A stretch of 64,000 nt of DNA from Siphonodentalium dalli (GCA_032622095.1 CP136063.1:183501956-183565955), one strand, 5' to 3'; shown: positions 11,006-21,959, counted from the stretch's first letter. A program made the numbers and translations. Notes: generated by a model not told the origin, from the letters alone.

Positions 11006-11023
11006 TATAAGCTTCTATGCCAG

Positions 11024-11250
11024 TGAAATATTTACCACAATTGGCAGAAAAAACACTGTTATCTTGCAATATTCAGGCTGAAATTGTCCGGAGAATAAGA
11101 CAGAATGATGTGCTGAGACTGCAGACTGAGATGATTGGAAGAAAGGAAACATCACACCTCACCAGCATCAAGAGCATATGTCTGAATCACGCAATCAATT
11201 GTCTCTATGAGGGAAAGAAGGTGGAAGCTGTGTCATTGTTAGAAAACTTG
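11024..11250 (+). CDS. SPG11: Spatacsin exon E5
   Basis: Donor TTG|GTAAGT is strong. The acceptor is uncertain: ATGCCAG|TG at 11023 is preferred, with TATAAG at 11011 as alternative; both leave two leading bases. It encodes KYLPQLAEKTLLSCN... to VEAVSLLENL and ends in phase 0. The C-terminal part (EAVSLLENL then GYIV in E6) matches the spatacsin solenoid pattern. Confidence 0.75.
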
Positions 11251-11479
11251 GTAAGTGTTCAGGTTTAAAGTGATTTTTATCACTCCTATCCACTCGATAT
11301 TAATTGTCAGATATATCAAACTTCTTTGATTGATATGTAATTAACCATCAAAAACTAAGTTTAAGACAAATATTAAACTGTCAAGATTTGAGCATAAACG
11401 TGGATAAAATATGCTGTTCATAACATTGCAGATGGGAGTTTCCAAATCAGCTGGTACTCATGCCGCATCGATAAACCCA

Positions 11480-11744
11480 TTAACCCTTCCATGACTGGAG
11501 CTTCCTGAAATTTTGCGAAAACCCTGTGCCAATGCATTCCCTTAGATATGTGAGTCTCCCATAGGGAGCCTCGCATATACATGTATAAGAGGACTCATTT
11601 GCCTGACAATATTTACCTTGACCTTGTATCCAGTGTATTCTCTTATATATGCGAGGCTCCCTATGGGAGACTCACATATATAAGAGAATGCACTGGCATA
11701 GGATCTTAAATAATGCTGCACAGCTCCCGTCGATAAAGGGTTAA
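11480..11744. mobile_element. TTAA double-hairpin MITE (piggyBac-like), copy
   Basis: Starts TTAACCCTTCCATGAC and ends GTCGATAAAGGGTTAA, so it is bounded by TTAA. It contains two hairpins built from ATTCTCTTATATATGCGAGG and its complement, separated by the AACAATATTTACCTTGACC spacer. TTAA target sites and small size suggest piggyBac-type mobilisation (inference). Confidence 0.75.
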
Positions 11745-12144
11745 CACACTCGTGTTGTTCTGTGTATTTCAGGCCTCTAAATTCCCCCAATTTACACCAG
11801 TAAACGGTATGCCCAAATTATGAAAATGGGCCCAAAAATTTCAACTACAAAACTTTCTGCTTACATATCCTTATTTTCAGCAGCGAATTTTAGCTCTGTT
11901 TAAAAAATGATTTTCTATTTGGTGAATCTTACATTTAAATGGTGAGAAAATTAATGTTTTAAGAAGCAAGAACTGAATTCATAGACGCTAGCAAATTGCT
12001 TCTTTTAATTTCACCCAGGACCCACCGGGCCGTAACTTGGTAGGTCCATGGTCGTCATGGTGTGCCCAAACTAAGGGAATCTAAAGGCCTGCATATTTAG
12101 CATATTGAAGGCATGTTCTGAGTGTTCTATTGTTTATATTTCAG
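11745..12144 (+). other. Intron 5 remainder, nothing recognised
   Basis: No exon or element. It shares a short segment (GGCCCAAAAATTTCAACTAC region and GACCCACCGGGCCGTAAC) with no other annotated copy that I could confirm. Confidence 0.35.
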
Positions 12145-12353
12145 GGATATATTGTTGCAGAGAAACTCTGGGAGATAGCAACATACTCAAACAATGAGAA
12201 ACTGAGAAACACTATTGTCAATTACCTTCGGGAATCAAATATGCTGGAACCAGAGTGGGTGGAGCTAATAGAATTTGTTAAGCAGCTTTACAGAGTGTAC
12301 CCTTGTCGTTCATTTCGGCAAGCAGTCAAGATTTACAGCAAGGAGCACACTAG
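12145..12353 (+). CDS. SPG11: Spatacsin exon E6
   Basis: Acceptor TTTATATTTCAG, donor CTAG|GTAAGC. It encodes GYIVAEKLWEIATYSNNEKL... to VKIYSKEHT, ending two bases into an AGG (Arg) codon that E7 completes. The motif GYxVxxKLWEIAxYSxNxxLR is a solenoid helix pair conserved in spatacsins, as I recall. Confidence 0.85.
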
Positions 12354-12394
12354 GTAAGCATGAGCAGGCCTGCACTTTTAAAATTTTTGCGTAA

Positions 12395-13050
12395 GGCCAT
12401 ACAAAAAAAGTTTTTTGGTTCTCGGGCAATTTTTTTTCTTCAAATTAATGATGGAGGTAGGGTTTTATTTAATTTTTTTTTTCTGCATAGTAAGCAATGA
12501 CTAAGATACCATCCTCTATCTAGTAATAACCAGAAATGTAGAGGGAACTCATGCATATAAACTCATTTAATCTTATATAAAAATGGTATTGTACCATCAG
12601 TGTATGACTGGGATTACCTAACATTATATAATGCCCCTGACATTCACTATTGTTATTGTTGTCTAAAACTGATACCTCTCCATTCTAATATGTGATCCTG
12701 AATTTCATCTTTTGCCTTCCAATTGTATGGAGTTACAATTAGTGTAATTTAGTTCACAATGACTAATTGTAAGAAGAGTGTGAGGATCAGCTAATAATTT
12801 ACTTAATTGTAGTCATCTGCTTCATGTTGTAAGCCCTCAAGTCACATTACACAGATACGTTAGAGCTCAATGCATGCTAATATCCAAACACATATCTACT
12901 ATGGACATTTTTGTAAAATAATTATAATTTTTATTCAAATATATATTTTTTGGAAGTTTTTTTGTCATAACATGAGGCATCACAATAAAAAGGCCCTTTT
13001 ATTCAATGCGGCGGGGCCTGAGAACCAAAACCTTTTTTTTTTTTTTGGCC
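12395..13050 (-). mobile_element. GGCCAAAAAAA-end element, copy 1 (uninterrupted)
   Basis: About 655 bp with A/T-tract ends: AGGCCATACAAAAAAAG at the left, TTTTTTTTTTTTGGCC at the right, flanked by TA. Internally it is the reverse complement of the element at 13803-15834: for example ATGACTAATTGTAAGAAGAG here against CTCTTCTTACAATTAGTCAT there. It carries empty sites for both insertions present in that second copy, which makes it a useful ancestral reference. The extreme right part is diverged. Confidence 0.65.
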
Positions 13051-13069
13051 TATCCTATTTTTCGTTCCC

Positions 13070-13128
13070 CTGCATTGAGACAGGGTTTTTCGCCAAACTT
13101 CAGGAATTTCCAGTCATGAAAGGGTTAA
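13070..13128. repeat. Right end of a TTAA double-hairpin MITE
   Basis: ATTGAGACAGGGTTTTTCGC...CCAGTCATGAAAGGGTTAA matches the right terminus of the elements at 41298 and 58304. The rest of the element is missing. Confidence 0.5.
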
Positions 13129-13179
13129 GGCTCCTAATCTGCCATGGGCATTTACCACTTTCTTTACTAAATTCTCATT

Positions 13180-13402
13180 GACGAGTAGTTCCCTTTAGAA
13201 ATGTTGAGATAATATGTTCAGCAAACTTTACTATCTGAACATTTTCCACCAATGAATATCAATCATTCTGCACTTGTATTATCTTTTCGCCTGTTGGTAT
13301 CTGCTTAAATTTCTTTAACATCCCTCAAAATGATCAATTGACCATTCCAATGTATACTGTTTTAAACGTGTGGGAGAATCCATCAAGTAAAGAAAGGGTT
13401 AA
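13180..13402. mobile_element. TTAACCCTTTCTATAC-type element, right part
   Basis: Contains the AATGTTGAGATAATATGTTC / CTATCTGAACATTTTCC hairpin and ends AAGTAAAGAAAGGGTTAA, the terminus shared with copies at 19228, 32767 and 44639. The left TTAA end was not located. Confidence 0.5.
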
Positions 13403-13424
13403 TTCGAGGATTTCTCTCTTACAG

Positions 13425-13597
13425 GGAGTATGATGCTATATCTAGCTTGCTAGAGTGCGGAGAGGTAACTTTGGATAATGATAGTGATGATTCTTCTCCA
13501 GTATATGTGGACCTAATTTTCGATTGGGTTAAATGGTGGAATGACGAAACAAAACAAAACATTCTTCTTGAAGGAACGTTGAGGAATACTAACACAG
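13425..13597 (+). CDS. SPG11: Spatacsin exon E7
   Basis: Acceptor TCTCTTACAG, donor ACACAG|GTAAGA. The first base completes Arg from E6. It encodes EYDAISSLLECGEVTLDN... VYVDLIFDWVKWWNDETKQN and ends LRNTNT plus one base. The acidic loop DNDSDDSSP is followed by a tryptophan-rich helix typical of this region. The last 18 coding bases and the donor are tandemly copied downstream. Using any later donor would include an in-frame TGA at 13630-13632. Confidence 0.88.
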
Positions 13598-13998
13598 GTA
13601 AGAAGCTGCTATATAAGTTAGTTATTCATTGAGGAATACTAACACAGGTAAGAAGCTGCTATATAAGTTAGTTATTCATTGAGGAATACTAACACAGGTA
13701 AGAAGCTGCTATATAAGTTAGTTATTCATTGAGGAATACTAACACAGGTAAGAAGCTGCTATATAAGTTAGTTATTCATTGAGGAATACTAACACAGGTA
13801 AGGCAAAAAAAAAAAAGTTTTTTTTTTTTGGGGGATACAGATATGTGTTGAATAATAGTGTGCATTGAGCTCTAACATGTAATGTGTTAAAAAGTGACTT
13901 GCAGGCTTACAACATGAAGTAGATGACTACAATTAAGAAAATGATAAGCTGACCCTCATGCTCTTCTTACAATTAGTCATTGTGAACTAACTTACACT

Positions 13999-14284
13999 AA
14001 TTGTAACAAAAGAACATAATAGTCAATGATGTGCGAAAATATTTCTTTTCCCAGAGAGTGATTACAAACTGGAATAGTTTATCAGATTACATTGTTTCCA
14101 CTGAATCGGTTCAACAATTCAAGGAGTTATTCGATAACAACTGTTATAACGAGCGATATATGTACGACTAAACGTCATGGATAATTTTAAAACAATTCAT
14201 TTACGTTATTCTATACATGTATGTTATTATGTGAAAGGGGTAAAAGTCATGGCGACTTACTCCCCAAACATTGATGATGATGAT
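13999..14284 (+). pseudogene. 5'-truncated non-LTR retrotransposon tail
   Basis: About 280 bp encode the final ~40 residues of an ORF2: FFSQRVITNWNSLSDYIVS then SVQQFKELFDNNCY and a stop (TAA, 14169-14171). This matches the familiar C-terminal RV.N.WN.LP..VV...SV..FK pattern of LINE reverse transcriptases. A short 3' UTR and a (TGA)n-type tail TTGATGATGATGATG follow. GTAAC on both sides fits a short target duplication. Confidence 0.75.
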
Positions 14285-14471
14285 GTAACTTTATACAATT
14301 GAAAGGCACAGAACTAAATTCAGGATCACATATTAGAATGGAGCGGTATAAGTTTTTAGACAACAATAACAGTAGTTAATGTCAGGTGCATTATATAATG
14401 TTAGGTAATCCCAGTCATACACTGGTAGTACAATGTCATTTTTATATAAGATTAAATGAGTTTATATGCAT

Positions 14472-15663
14472 TAGTGCTGGGCGGTATGACGATATATCGG
14501 GTATACCCGGTTTTAATTTTGATATCGTCCATAATATCGTCTGAAATAAAAATATCGTAATACCGTCCCAAGTTGTAATATTCTCCATGTAGGTTGAAAC
14601 CCATCATATGGTCCCAACAAACAGCGAAGTTAAAGTATAATAGTCCCAAACTTCCCGGAAATACGCAGTCGAAAACGTTTAAAAACATCGGAGCACGTGC
14701 TTGTCAAGTTGGATATGCTTCGTCGGACACATCAAAGAGATACTATTAGCATCAGTTGGCTACACTGTGAGATTGGTATGTCGCGCGCATGCGACTGGCA
14801 CAATGACCTCCTTTCAAGTTGGTGCAGCTTGCTCTATCAACCGTAACCGGTTGCTTGGAGACGGATTACGATGTCAGATTTTATATTGACCACACTTAGT
14901 CTAGCTGATCGTCTCAATGTGTGCAAATTGCGAGTAAAATGATTTTGTGGACATGTGCCGTACGGATCATGGCATTGCTATCGCTTCAACAAATGTCAAA
15001 TTCACAAACTAATTGAACATGATTGTCTCTATTTATTTTCCTCAGCTAAAAAAATGCCGACGCAAATTCACGTCGGCTTTTGCCTCGGCACTGCCCATTG
15101 TGGCATTGTCGACGCTAATTCCCAGGGCTGCCGTATATGGACATTGAAGTCCCACGGTGCTACCAACTACCAATTACCACTGATAAATATAGTCTCACAA
15201 ACAACCAATTCCTCACGAATTAATAAAATGGCAATTTGAAACCGAATGCGGTGCTTAATGTGTGCATGGTGTTGAGCGCTATGGTCAAAGGGATATAACT
15301 CTAAAAAATGTATGCGAAAACGCACGTGGGCCGTGTTATATGATTATATCCCTTTGTTTCAAAGTTATTATTTCTCCGTCGGCAAACTGTCAATTGTTGC
15401 TGACGAGTGGTCATTATATACATGTATACTGTGATGTTACTGATAATTGCTCAATACACATTTACTCGACCTCTCATGACCCACAAATCGTAAATAAAAC
15501 GTAGGGATGTATTGTGCCAACTTTATTTATGAAATATTGCATATATTGTACATTGTACTTACCAATTGTAATATACCAAAATAATATCGCGATAATATCG
15601 TGTATCGCGATGTTGTCGCCATAATATCGCGATATTTTTTGGGGCCAATATCGCCCAGCCCTA
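14472..15663. mobile_element. Non-autonomous hAT element, 1,192 bp
   Basis: Terminal inverted repeats TAGTGCTGGGCGGTAT and ATATCGCCCAGCCCTA, flanked by the 8-bp duplication ATATGCAT (14464-14471 and 15664-15671). Sub-terminal CGATATATCG-rich stretches are present at both ends. Open frames inside are under 100 codons with no transposase motif. The 8-bp duplication and T/CAGNGCTGGGC ends are standard for hAT. Confidence 0.92.
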
Positions 15664-15941
15664 ATATGCATAACAGTTCCCTCTACATTTCTGGTTATTA
15701 CTAGACAGAGGAAGGTATCTTTGTCCATGCTTACTATGCGCAGAAAAAAATAAAAAATAAAAATAAAACCCTCCCTCCCTCATTGATTTGAAAAAAAAAT
15801 TGCCCGAGAACCAAAACTCTTTTTTTTTTTGGCCTAAGAAGCTGCTATATAAGTTAGTTATTCATTGAGGAATACTAACACAGGTAAGAAGCTGCTATAT
15901 AAGTTAGTTATTCAATGCCAACTTTTTTCATGTGTTGGTTT

Positions 15942-16311
15942 ACAGATAATTATACGCCCTTTTGAAAAAAATTATTTTTACATGAGTGACGGTACTTTTA
16001 ATTTAGAATTTGACTGATTTCGTAAGATTGACCGATAACTCCTGTTTGGATTATTTGATCTGAACGAAAGCTGGCATGTGTGTTTCCCAGCTAAAAGTAC
16101 AGACCAAGTTCGAATATGGGTTCTATCCAGTTATTTTCACATGAGCTATGGCCCTTTTTCAACTTAGAATTTGATCACATTTTGGCATTGAAATTAGGGG
16201 TATATCATATATTTTTTGTAAGCTCAAATTTTTATTTTACTTTGCAGTAGTACAATTTGAGATGGCTAAAGGACATATTTTGCCACGCCCTAGCGATGCT
16301 CTTGTTTTTAT
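15942..16311. repeat. 170-bp-module repeat family, single-module copy
   Basis: Starts TAATTATACGCCCTTTTGAAA, contains one module (GATAACTCCTGTTTGG ... CCAAGTTCGAATATGGGTTC ... ATGGCCCTTTTTCAACTTAG) and ends ACGCCCTAGCGATGCTCTTG. The copy at 30183-31273 has the same ends but five modules. Confidence 0.8.
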
Positions 16312-16491
16312 CGTTATGACAGGGTAGGAGGAGGTAAAACAAAAAAAAATGTATTTTTGTCATTTTATTATAAAATCGGGTAGGAAAAAAGTCCTAAATT
16401 TGAATGTAATGTAATGCATATCAATTTTAGACATAATGGTGAAATTAGTCTACTAGACGGAAAAAGGAGTACATTTAAATAATTTGAAAGT

Positions 16492-17846
16492 TAGTCCAAG
16501 TCTTCTTGTACTAAAACCAGCTAAGATATTGGGATGGCGATTTGCTGTTTTTAGTCCAAGCCCGTCCTATATGCTCTCTTATGACAGAGCTTAAGCGTTA
16601 GTGACCCGCTCAAATAAAACCACAATTATATGAAATAAAATATCACAATTGCGACAATAAACGGATATTTTCCGCAGAAGACATGCTATTTTATCTGAAA
16701 CCCACATCAGTTGGGAATTTAAAACGGTAATTTAATGCGAAAAGAGACATTTACCTCAATGTTTACAATTTTTTAAAAGTATGCGAACTCGGTTGACCTC
16801 GCGAACTGTGTTCGGCATTTTCCGTTGAAAATATTCCGTAGATTTTGGACAACAGCGCAAATTACGATGAATTCTCCATTGTAATCGTAATTATGTATGT
16901 CAATAAATAAAATAATAAATAGATTAATTAAACATTGGAGATATAAATGTAATACACTAAATAAATTACGGGAATTAATACAACCCTCTCAACGTTTAAA
17001 ACAGTGTAAACACAACGAACATTAGATATAATATGCCTTATATGGTGCTACATTTCACCCATATTTGGTGGACTTCCGCGAAATTAAGATATATACTAAG
17101 CGAACAGGGCAATATACTGCTCTTGTTAAGCACACAAAAAATGTATAAATTTTTAACCTTAAGTTTGAAAAGTCCCACTAAAACGGAAGAACTATATTTC
17201 GAAACTGTGTGATTCGGTTCTCCGATTATTTTATCAACACAGATGTCAAAATGCACATCACACGCATGGCAAGTCAGACACAAGAGTTCTAATTTGCTCC
17301 AATTTTGACAAGTTGCTTGCGAAAATTGTCAACAAAACTACCGTTCTGATCCTCCATTATGTCATTAAGTTTTTAGTGCGGGAATTGTTCTGAAAACACA
17401 TAGAAAACTGGACTTTCGGGCGATCGGTTTTCGCCATTTTTTTTCGGAAAACCCGCGCTATATAAAGAAACGGAAAGTAGAATTCCCAGAACAAACAGCG
17501 GATTATGCCGAACTTATTCGGACCACTTCGGCTTTCGGTTAAAACGTAAACAAACAGAGAAACAAATCGATGTTTGTGGCAATCAACCGGAATATTCTAT
17601 GTGTAATTTAACATTAAAGTTAGATTATTATACACCATTATGACCATAAGATGTAAGCCTTTCCGATGTATATAGCATCATGTATTGATTTGCTAGGTAA
17701 ATCGAGTAAAATACACCACAAATTCCCGCCACAGATCGTGGGCGTAACTCGTGTGATAGGAATGGTATACAAGCGGGCTTGGACTAAAAACAGCAAATCG
17801 CCATCCCAATATCTTATCTGGTTTTAGTACAAGAAGACTTGGACTA
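16492..17846. mobile_element. Mutator-like TIR element, 1,355 bp
   Basis: About 72-bp terminal inverted repeats beginning TAGTCCAAGTCTTCTTGTAC differ at one position. They are flanked by the 9-bp duplication TTTGAAAGT (16483-16491, 17847-17855). A 9-bp duplication with long TIRs fits Mutator-like elements. No transposase is visible; the longest internal frame is an 81-codon one on the - strand (17038-17283) that I do not recognise, so the copy is non-autonomous. Confidence 0.85.
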
Positions 17847-17859
17847 TTTGAAAGTATGC

Positions 17860-18278
17860 TAGTATTGAAATTGTTCAGAAAAGTTCCTTCTGATTTATGT
17901 GCAAGAGAATTTCTGTGAGGATAAACCCAATCACATCAGAAAGCTTGATAGTCTAGCCCTCTTAATATTTTATTGCTTTCTACTTTGATGATTTTTCGGA
18001 TAGGAGGATCCATAAACAAACAAATAAAAAATAACACATGTAGTATATATCAAGGGAAGGGGCAGTCCACGACAACTGCAAACAAATTGTTCATTCTTTA
18101 ATAGAAGATATACTCTATGATATTCATGAAATTTACTCTTTACTTATCAAATGTAGGTGCAATCATTTTTTAAACCAAAATTCAACAATTAACCACCTAC
18201 GTTCTTAATGTTTGCAGAATTTCAACATCTTGTAAAATTCAGCAAAGAGTGACCTTGTTTTTTTTTAATCATTTGTAG
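17860..18278 (+). other. Intron 7 remainder, nothing recognised
   Basis: AT-rich sequence leading into the E8 polypyrimidine tract (TTGTTTTTTTTTAATC). No element or RNA gene was seen. Confidence 0.4.
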
Positions 18279-18543
18279 GAGTCTCGGATCATCTTTCCAA
18301 TGTGGACTTGATCTGGAAATACCTGCTGAGTCACAACATGATCAATGAGGTTCTTCAGTGGATTGATGCATCATTTTCTCAGAGAGATGATCCCAGATTA
18401 CCAGCAGACAGGAGAGGTCATCAGAGGTCATCGGATGGAAGAACTATTTGTAAATCACCGCTGACTGCGGGATATGTCAACAGTCCATATCTCCGTCTTT
18501 GCACAGATTATGCTAGAACCATCCTGCTCAATAAGTTTTCGAA
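18279..18543 (+). CDS. SPG11: Spatacsin exon E8
   Basis: Acceptor TCATTTGTAG, donor TCGAA|GTGAGT. GA completes a Gly codon from E7. It encodes VSDHLSNVDLIWKYLLSHN... SPYLRLCTDYARTILLNKFS (88 codons) and ends two bases into a Lys codon. WKYLLSHNxxxEVLxWI is a solenoid helix pair. A basic loop (LPADRRGHQRSSDGRT) is probably exposed. Confidence 0.88.
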
Positions 18544-18571
18544 GTGAGTCTAAATGCTCTGTTTAACCCTT

Positions 18572-18592
18572 TATTATTATTATTATTATTAT
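18572..18592. repeat. (ATT)n microsatellite
   Basis: Run of TTATTATTATTATTATT directly after TTTAACCCTT, possibly a residual left end of a TTAACCC element. Confidence 0.7.
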
Positions 18593-18989
18593 AAAATACA
18601 TTTCAAATGCATTCCACAATCAATTGGTTCCAATGCGCGTACAAAATAGAAACATCCTACACAAACAACAAAATATCTTTTGTCCTTGCAGCCTGCTAGG
18701 CGCTAAGACTAACGATATTGTAGTATGTACAAAAGAGAGAAATCCTACACAAAAACATATTTAATACAACAATTAAAGTCTATTATTGTCACCACGCCAC
18801 ATAAAGCTAGCTGTATTTCAAAACATCATTGTAAACCAGCAGGATCCGCGACTAGTTTACTATTGTTTCGCGGAGTCAACTATAATGTAATCAAATTGTT
18901 ACCGTCGACATCTCTAATGGTGTTAGTCTAGGTCGTATCTGACTGGAAATTATTACATCTATGTTCTGATATTTTTCAGGAGCTTTACT

Positions 18990-19231
18990 AAATACTAAAT
19001 GACAAGTAGTTTTCTTAGGAAATGTTCAGATAATAAGTTCAACAGACATAGACCATTTTGTTGAACTTATTATAAGAACATTTGCCTAGAATAAATAGCA
19101 CTTCCTCTGTACTTGTATTATCTGTTGTCATGATAATTTTTTATGAAAACCCCTCCAGGTGAGTAATAGACCATTCCAATAGATACTTTTGTAATTGATA
19201 GGGAAAATCCATTTAGTATAGAAAGGGTTAA
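18990..19231. mobile_element. TTAACCCTTTCTATAC-type element, right part
   Basis: Contains the hairpin AAATGTTCAGATAATAAGTT / AACTTATTATAAGAACATTT, then CCATTCCAATAGATACTTTT, and ends TTTAGTATAGAAAGGGTTAA. The left border may be the TTTAACCC at 18562, which would put a 400-bp insertion inside; unproven. Confidence 0.6.
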
Positions 19232-19509
19232 TATGTAGAACAGTAGGAAACATTCAAGAGACCCACACTCACACCTTATTGTAGGCTTCGAACATGCCCA
19301 TAGAAATTAAAAAAAAATAACTAAATTTTTACAATCAATTGGCTTTTAGGAAAAAAGCCAATTATCAGTCCAATTATTATCCATGGGCTATTGTCGATTT
19401 CGATTATTGTCTTATCCCTATCTTGTGAGATGATTTTATTTTATTTTAATTTCTCATTCAATTTATTTCATTTGATTAGTTTTATGTTATTTCCTATATG
19501 TATATTGGG

Positions 19510-19713
19510 TATCTCCGTCAAATATATCTTGGACACTGAAACTAATGGTTATATATTTCATTCTAGAAGAAGTCGTTTTAAAAATCGGTACGCAATACCT
19601 CGAGTACGCGCACTTGTCAAATGCCAATTAATGGCGATTATATCTTTGGACCAATCGTGCGAGTCCTTTCGCTGTAACAGCGATTGAAAGGTAAGACCTC
19701 ATTCATTTTAAAT
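19510..19713 (+). repeat. Left inverted terminal repeat of the DIRS-like element
   Basis: TATCTCCGTCAAATATATC, then TTGGACACTGAAACTAATGG, then about 150 bp that is the near-perfect reverse complement of 24258-24447. The outermost 14 bp are repeated only in the internal region at 24104-24118. Confidence 0.8.
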
Positions 19714-20959
19714 TCTTCTAGTCGCAAGATAAGTCGCATTTTTTCATCAGTTCATTTCTCATGAACGTTTCTCTGTATGCTATTGCGAACGACAACACGC
19801 AGTTGCCTAATTTCGTGCACTACGCACGTGTTTTCCAATTTTCGCAATTTAGTTTTACAATTGTTCAACAATCTTTTATTCTACAATACTGTCTTATTCA
19901 TGACAGTAGTCCGTGGGTGGATAATTTCCTTAACAAATATTTCAATTTTGTTTTATTTACGAGAATCACTTCGAACAAATATCGTTTTTGTTTGCATAAA
20001 ACAATAGAAAAAACCGATGCTCTTTAGAGTCGTTCGGGTTCTCGTCGGGATTTTTTAACATTGCACCGGATGCTATATTGTGTTGGCATCTCCACTAAGC
20101 TCCCGGTTGGAGTTTGGTCCCTGACAAAATCCTATCCAAATGTATTGGAAGTAATAATTTACAATATTTTACATTACAATATTTTACATTTATTTTCCTC
20201 ACGGATGCTATATAAAATAGCCACAGTGTGGCTTGCCTCTTCTCTCTACATTGAACATACGTCTCAATGCTTTTATGATGAAAACTTCGTAATGTTTTTT
20301 CCCTCCGACAGGTAGGGGTGCCACGGTTAATCGTATAATCGATGAAACGTTCATACAGCCGATATTCAATTATCATTTTCGGCGGCGATTACTCTGAGTT
20401 CTTTATTTCGGATGTCGTAAAGTACCGGACATATTTGGATACCCTGTTTTACAGTTTAATATCGGACAGGTTAACAATCGTTGATTGTGCACAGATATTT
20501 GTAACGCATTGTGCGCATTACTATTAATTACCGGCTTTCCTTCCCACGAGACAGTAGCGATTGCTCTCGCACCTGTATGCACTCGCAATTTTCTATTCAC
20601 GGGTGTTCACCATTTGCACTTGTCCACCTGGTCACAATCAATATTAACATATGTGAAGATATATTTAGAACATTTCCCATCTCCGTTAATTTATGGGCAT
20701 GTGAAAGTGTCAGTGGACTTGGGTATATCACACAATGACTTTGATTTGAGATAACCCCAACTTACAATTATATTACCGGTGCAATTACACCCTTCTAAAC
20801 AACAAAACTGTATTTTTTTGTCATGGGAAGGACTGTCTTGGTTGTTTCTGATACAAATTATGCACATGTGAATATTATGCTCTAGTAGAATATTATGCTC
20901 TAGTGAATATTATGCTCTAATCTAGTATTGACTATCGATTATCAAGATCAATGATCGTG

Positions 20960-21690
20960 GCACCTCTGCTGACGTGGCACCTTCTCTTGCATCCTCCATT
21001 AACTTGGAGACTCCGCTGGAGTTGGTTGGTGGACATGCCTCCTCCCTCAGGGTCGCGGCGTCCATAGCCCCCGCAGAGAAGGGCAGCGACGGTTGTCCAA
21101 GCGCAGCTACCTTTGGTCCTGCCTCCGGTTCCGCTGTGTTCGTTCCGTCGCTGCACCAGCCGGCCACTTGCTACAGCTACCACATCAGTGGTCCGTTTAG
21201 CTCGCAAGCCCCGGTGCCCTCGGCACATTGTCTGCCTACGCAGTTCAATGTGTCAACTGCCACTGCTTCCACTCCAGGGGATTTGACCGCACGGGTTCTG
21301 ACCTGTCCTCCATCGTCAACGTCTTTTCCGGCATCCGTCCCTCCCGGTTTTGGGTGGGTATGTATCCCTATTATTCACCTGTGTTCTTTTCTCCACCAGT
21401 GTGGCCTTGCTTCGTACAGTTTCGGGCCTCTTTTGGGCTCCTAGGCCAGAACTTAGACTTAGTTCCCCGGAATGTTTTGCCTCATCAAACCAGGTGACCT
21501 GGTCGGGATACTTGCCCCTTTCCCCCCATCTCCTGGACGGACGGTGCTGTTCAGAGACGAGGACGTGCTGTCGCAACATCCCCTGGATTTGGCAGCGTTT
21601 GATGCGTGTCCGAGTTTGCCATGCCCATCCGAGAGTGCCTTCCATGAGGGTCATTTCGGATGGGTCAGTCCTTCGGTCTTAGGATAACAA
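20960..21690 (+). other. Ser/Pro-rich open frames of unknown role inside the DIRS-like element
   Basis: Frame 20974-21444 (156 codons) contains LVGGHASSLRVAASIAPAEK. The frame 21472-21687 contains KPGDLVGILAPFPPSP. The first shares its GHASSL-VAAS module with the tandem repeat downstream, so the region is one degenerate repeat-bearing segment. GC content is visibly higher than in neighbouring introns. I recognise no domain; gag-like low-complexity sequence is a guess. Confidence 0.35.
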
Positions 21691-21959
21691 TTGCGCACAA
21701 TTTTGCATGCATTACAGCACGATACTAACAGCACAGAAAAAGGAAGAACAAACATGGCCCTTCCTCTTGCTTCCTCCATTCACATGGAGCCTCCACTAAA
21801 GTCGGATGCGGGACATGCCTCCTCCTTATTGGTCGCGACCTCCTGAGCCATCCGCAGAGAAGTACGCCTGTCTTCCACAACCGAAGGACTGGATGGGGCC
21901 CACATATCACGAACAAAAACCAACGTGTGACGATTTTTCCTCTGCCAACTCAATACAGC

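Larger units (their letters stand above)
13803..15834 (+). mobile_element. GGCCAAAAAAA-end element, copy 2, with two nested insertions
   Basis: Inserted within the 50-bp array: TAAG precedes GGCAAAAAAAAAAAAG and follows TTTTTTTTTTGGCC. The target duplication is TAAG, or TA if termini are counted as AGGCC; copy 1 supports TA. Removing it restores GGTAAGAAGC of the array. It contains a LINE tail (about 13999-14284) and a hAT element (14472-15663), both absent from copy 1. Confidence 0.75.
13581..15916 (+). repeat. Six-copy 50-bp tandem array spanning the E7 splice donor
   Basis: Unit GAGGAATACTAACACAG|GTAAG... carries 17-18 exonic and about 32 intronic bases. Units begin at 13581, 13631, 13681, 13731 and 13781; the fifth is broken after GGTAAG by a transposon and resumes at 15835; the sixth is 15867-15916. 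Intact copies are virtually identical, indicating recent duplication. Each unit carries a full consensus-like donor CAG|GTAAGA. Confidence 0.92.

Noticed and set aside
13598-13632. Extension of E7 through the donor to ...KKLLYKLVIH
   Set aside because: It reads through a strong donor into a TGA; E8 joins in phase only if the first donor is used.
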